Assembly: GCA_937873165.1 (NCBI GenBank)
Contig: CALMVH010000143.1
Location: 1 to 7,077, forward strand
Direction: 5' to 3'
DNA from: an uncultured Rhodospirillales bacterium
GTDB lineage: Bacteria > Pseudomonadota > Alphaproteobacteria > CALMVH01
DNA: 7,077 nucleotides
Position 1 is the stretch's first letter; each line of letters starts with the position of its first letter. Shown one piece after another: positions 6,855 to 7,077 of the stretch. Below the pieces are notes generated by a model, which worked only from the letters and a program-made list of their open reading frames with translations, did no database searches and was not told the origin of the DNA. A program made the translations under genes and the position numbers.

Positions 6855-7077
6855 TCAATCCTTGAGGAAATGTGTCTCGACGGCCTTGGCAAAGCCCTCG
6901 TTATCGAAGCCGTCGGTGGTGACGCTGGCCTGCGCCTTGACCTCGTCGGAAGCATTGCCCATGGCGATGCTGAAGCCGCTTTTCACGAACATGAGTACAT
7001 CGTTCGGCATGTCGCCAATCGTGGCAATCTCGTCCTCGCGCAGGCCAAAGGTCTTTGCCAGGTAACCGACAACGAAG
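6855..7077 (-). CDS. C-terminal end of a HAD-superfamily hydrolase, Cof/type IIB (partial)
   Basis: The last 73 codons of a gene entering from the right edge are visible, ending at TGA 6857-6855. One base of an incomplete codon sits at 7077. The visible protein contains YLAKTFGLREDEI, then IATIGDMPNDVLMF with HAD motif IV (GDMPND, visible residues 21-26), then SIAMGNASDEVKAQA and VTTDGFDNEGFAKAVE. This is the typical ending of Cof-type HAD phosphatases, in which the two acidic residues of GDxxND hold Mg2+. Such enzymes remove phosphate from small molecules, often sugar phosphates. The nucleophile DxD motif and the cap domain, which set the substrate, are outside the window. The gene is five bases from the aldolase start and is probably in the same operon. 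Family confidence is high, substrate unknown. Confidence 0.9.
   Translation of the reverse strand, partial: FVVGYLAKTFGLREDEIATIGDMPNDVLMFVKSGFSIAMGNASDEVKAQASVTTDGFDNEGFAKAVETHFLKD
6859..6863 (-). promoter_or_regulatory. Ribosome-binding site of the aldolase gene
   Basis: AAGGA on the minus strand lies nine bases before ATG 6849 and directly abuts an alternative in-frame TTG at 6858. The spacing favours the ATG. The site lies within the last codons of the HAD gene, so the two genes may be translationally coupled. Confidence 0.7.

Larger units (their letters stand above)
714..7077 (-). other. Pentose-phosphate/aldolase operon (3' part)
   Basis: Six genes run on the minus strand with no gap over 8 bases: HAD phosphatase, aldolase, rpe, pgl, rpiA and the AsmA-like gene. 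The junctions are a 5-base gap, GTGA (4 overlapping bases), a 14-base overlap, TGATG (1 overlapping base) and an 8-base gap. I see no room for an internal intergenic promoter or terminator. The promoter and any earlier genes would lie beyond 7077. One transcript is inferred, not shown. Confidence 0.85.

Noticed and set aside
6139..7065. 308-codon plus-strand open frame antisense to the aldolase and HAD genes
   Set aside because: It lies fully opposite two clearly recognised genes, its translation is Arg/Gly/Gln-rich with no family resemblance, and long antisense frames are expected in GC-rich coding DNA.
1..7077. CRISPR arrays, tRNA or rRNA genes, insertion sequences, attachment sites, defence genes
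   Set aside because: No spaced repeat series, tRNA-like cloverleaf, transposase or integrase reading frame, or terminal inverted repeats were seen; nearly every base is accounted for by the seven coding regions.

Overview
The window looks like an ordinary piece of alphaproteobacterial chromosome. It is GC-rich over most of its length, with long GC-rich antisense reading frames and pentose-phosphate genes packed end to end. The gene content (class I DhnA-type aldolase, Rpe, 6-phosphogluconolactonase, RpiA and an alphaproteobacterial AsmA/YhdP-like protein) would fit Acetobacteraceae (acetic acid bacteria and relatives), which rely heavily on the pentose phosphate pathway. That assignment is inference, because the window holds no rRNA or other phylogenetic marker.

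Layout. Positions 1-678 (+) hold the 3' part of a multi-pass membrane protein resembling the membrane half of spermidine-synthase-like proteins. Its base composition is clearly more AT-rich than the rest. A 35-base gap (679-713) separates it from a convergent block that fills the remainder of the window on the minus strand. In transcription order (right to left) that block is: the C-terminal end of a Cof-type HAD phosphatase (7077-6855), class I fructose-bisphosphate aldolase (6849-5926), ribulose-phosphate 3-epimerase rpe (5929-5228), 6-phosphogluconolactonase pgl (5241-4510), ribose-5-phosphate isomerase rpiA (4510-3821) and a 1032-residue AsmA/YhdP-like envelope protein (3812-714). The junctions are 5 bases, a 4-base GTGA overlap, a 14-base overlap, a 1-base TGATG overlap and 8 bases. 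This strongly suggests one polycistronic, translationally coupled operon. Its promoter and first genes lie to the right of the window.

How the genes work together. Pgl hydrolyses 6-phosphogluconolactone in the oxidative branch. Rpe and RpiA interconvert ribulose-5-P with xylulose-5-P and ribose-5-P. The aldolase joins triose phosphates to fructose-1,6-bisphosphate. The HAD protein probably dephosphorylates a small phosphorylated metabolite, perhaps a sugar phosphate. The AsmA-like protein is the odd member: it belongs to envelope lipid homeostasis and appears to be carried as the distal gene of a sugar-metabolism operon.

I did not find a new system. The points most worth a second look are the altered active-site loop of RpiA, a C-terminal extension of Rpe that contains the start signals of pgl, the AsmA-like gene ending the operon, and the sharp composition change at the convergent boundary near 680-713.
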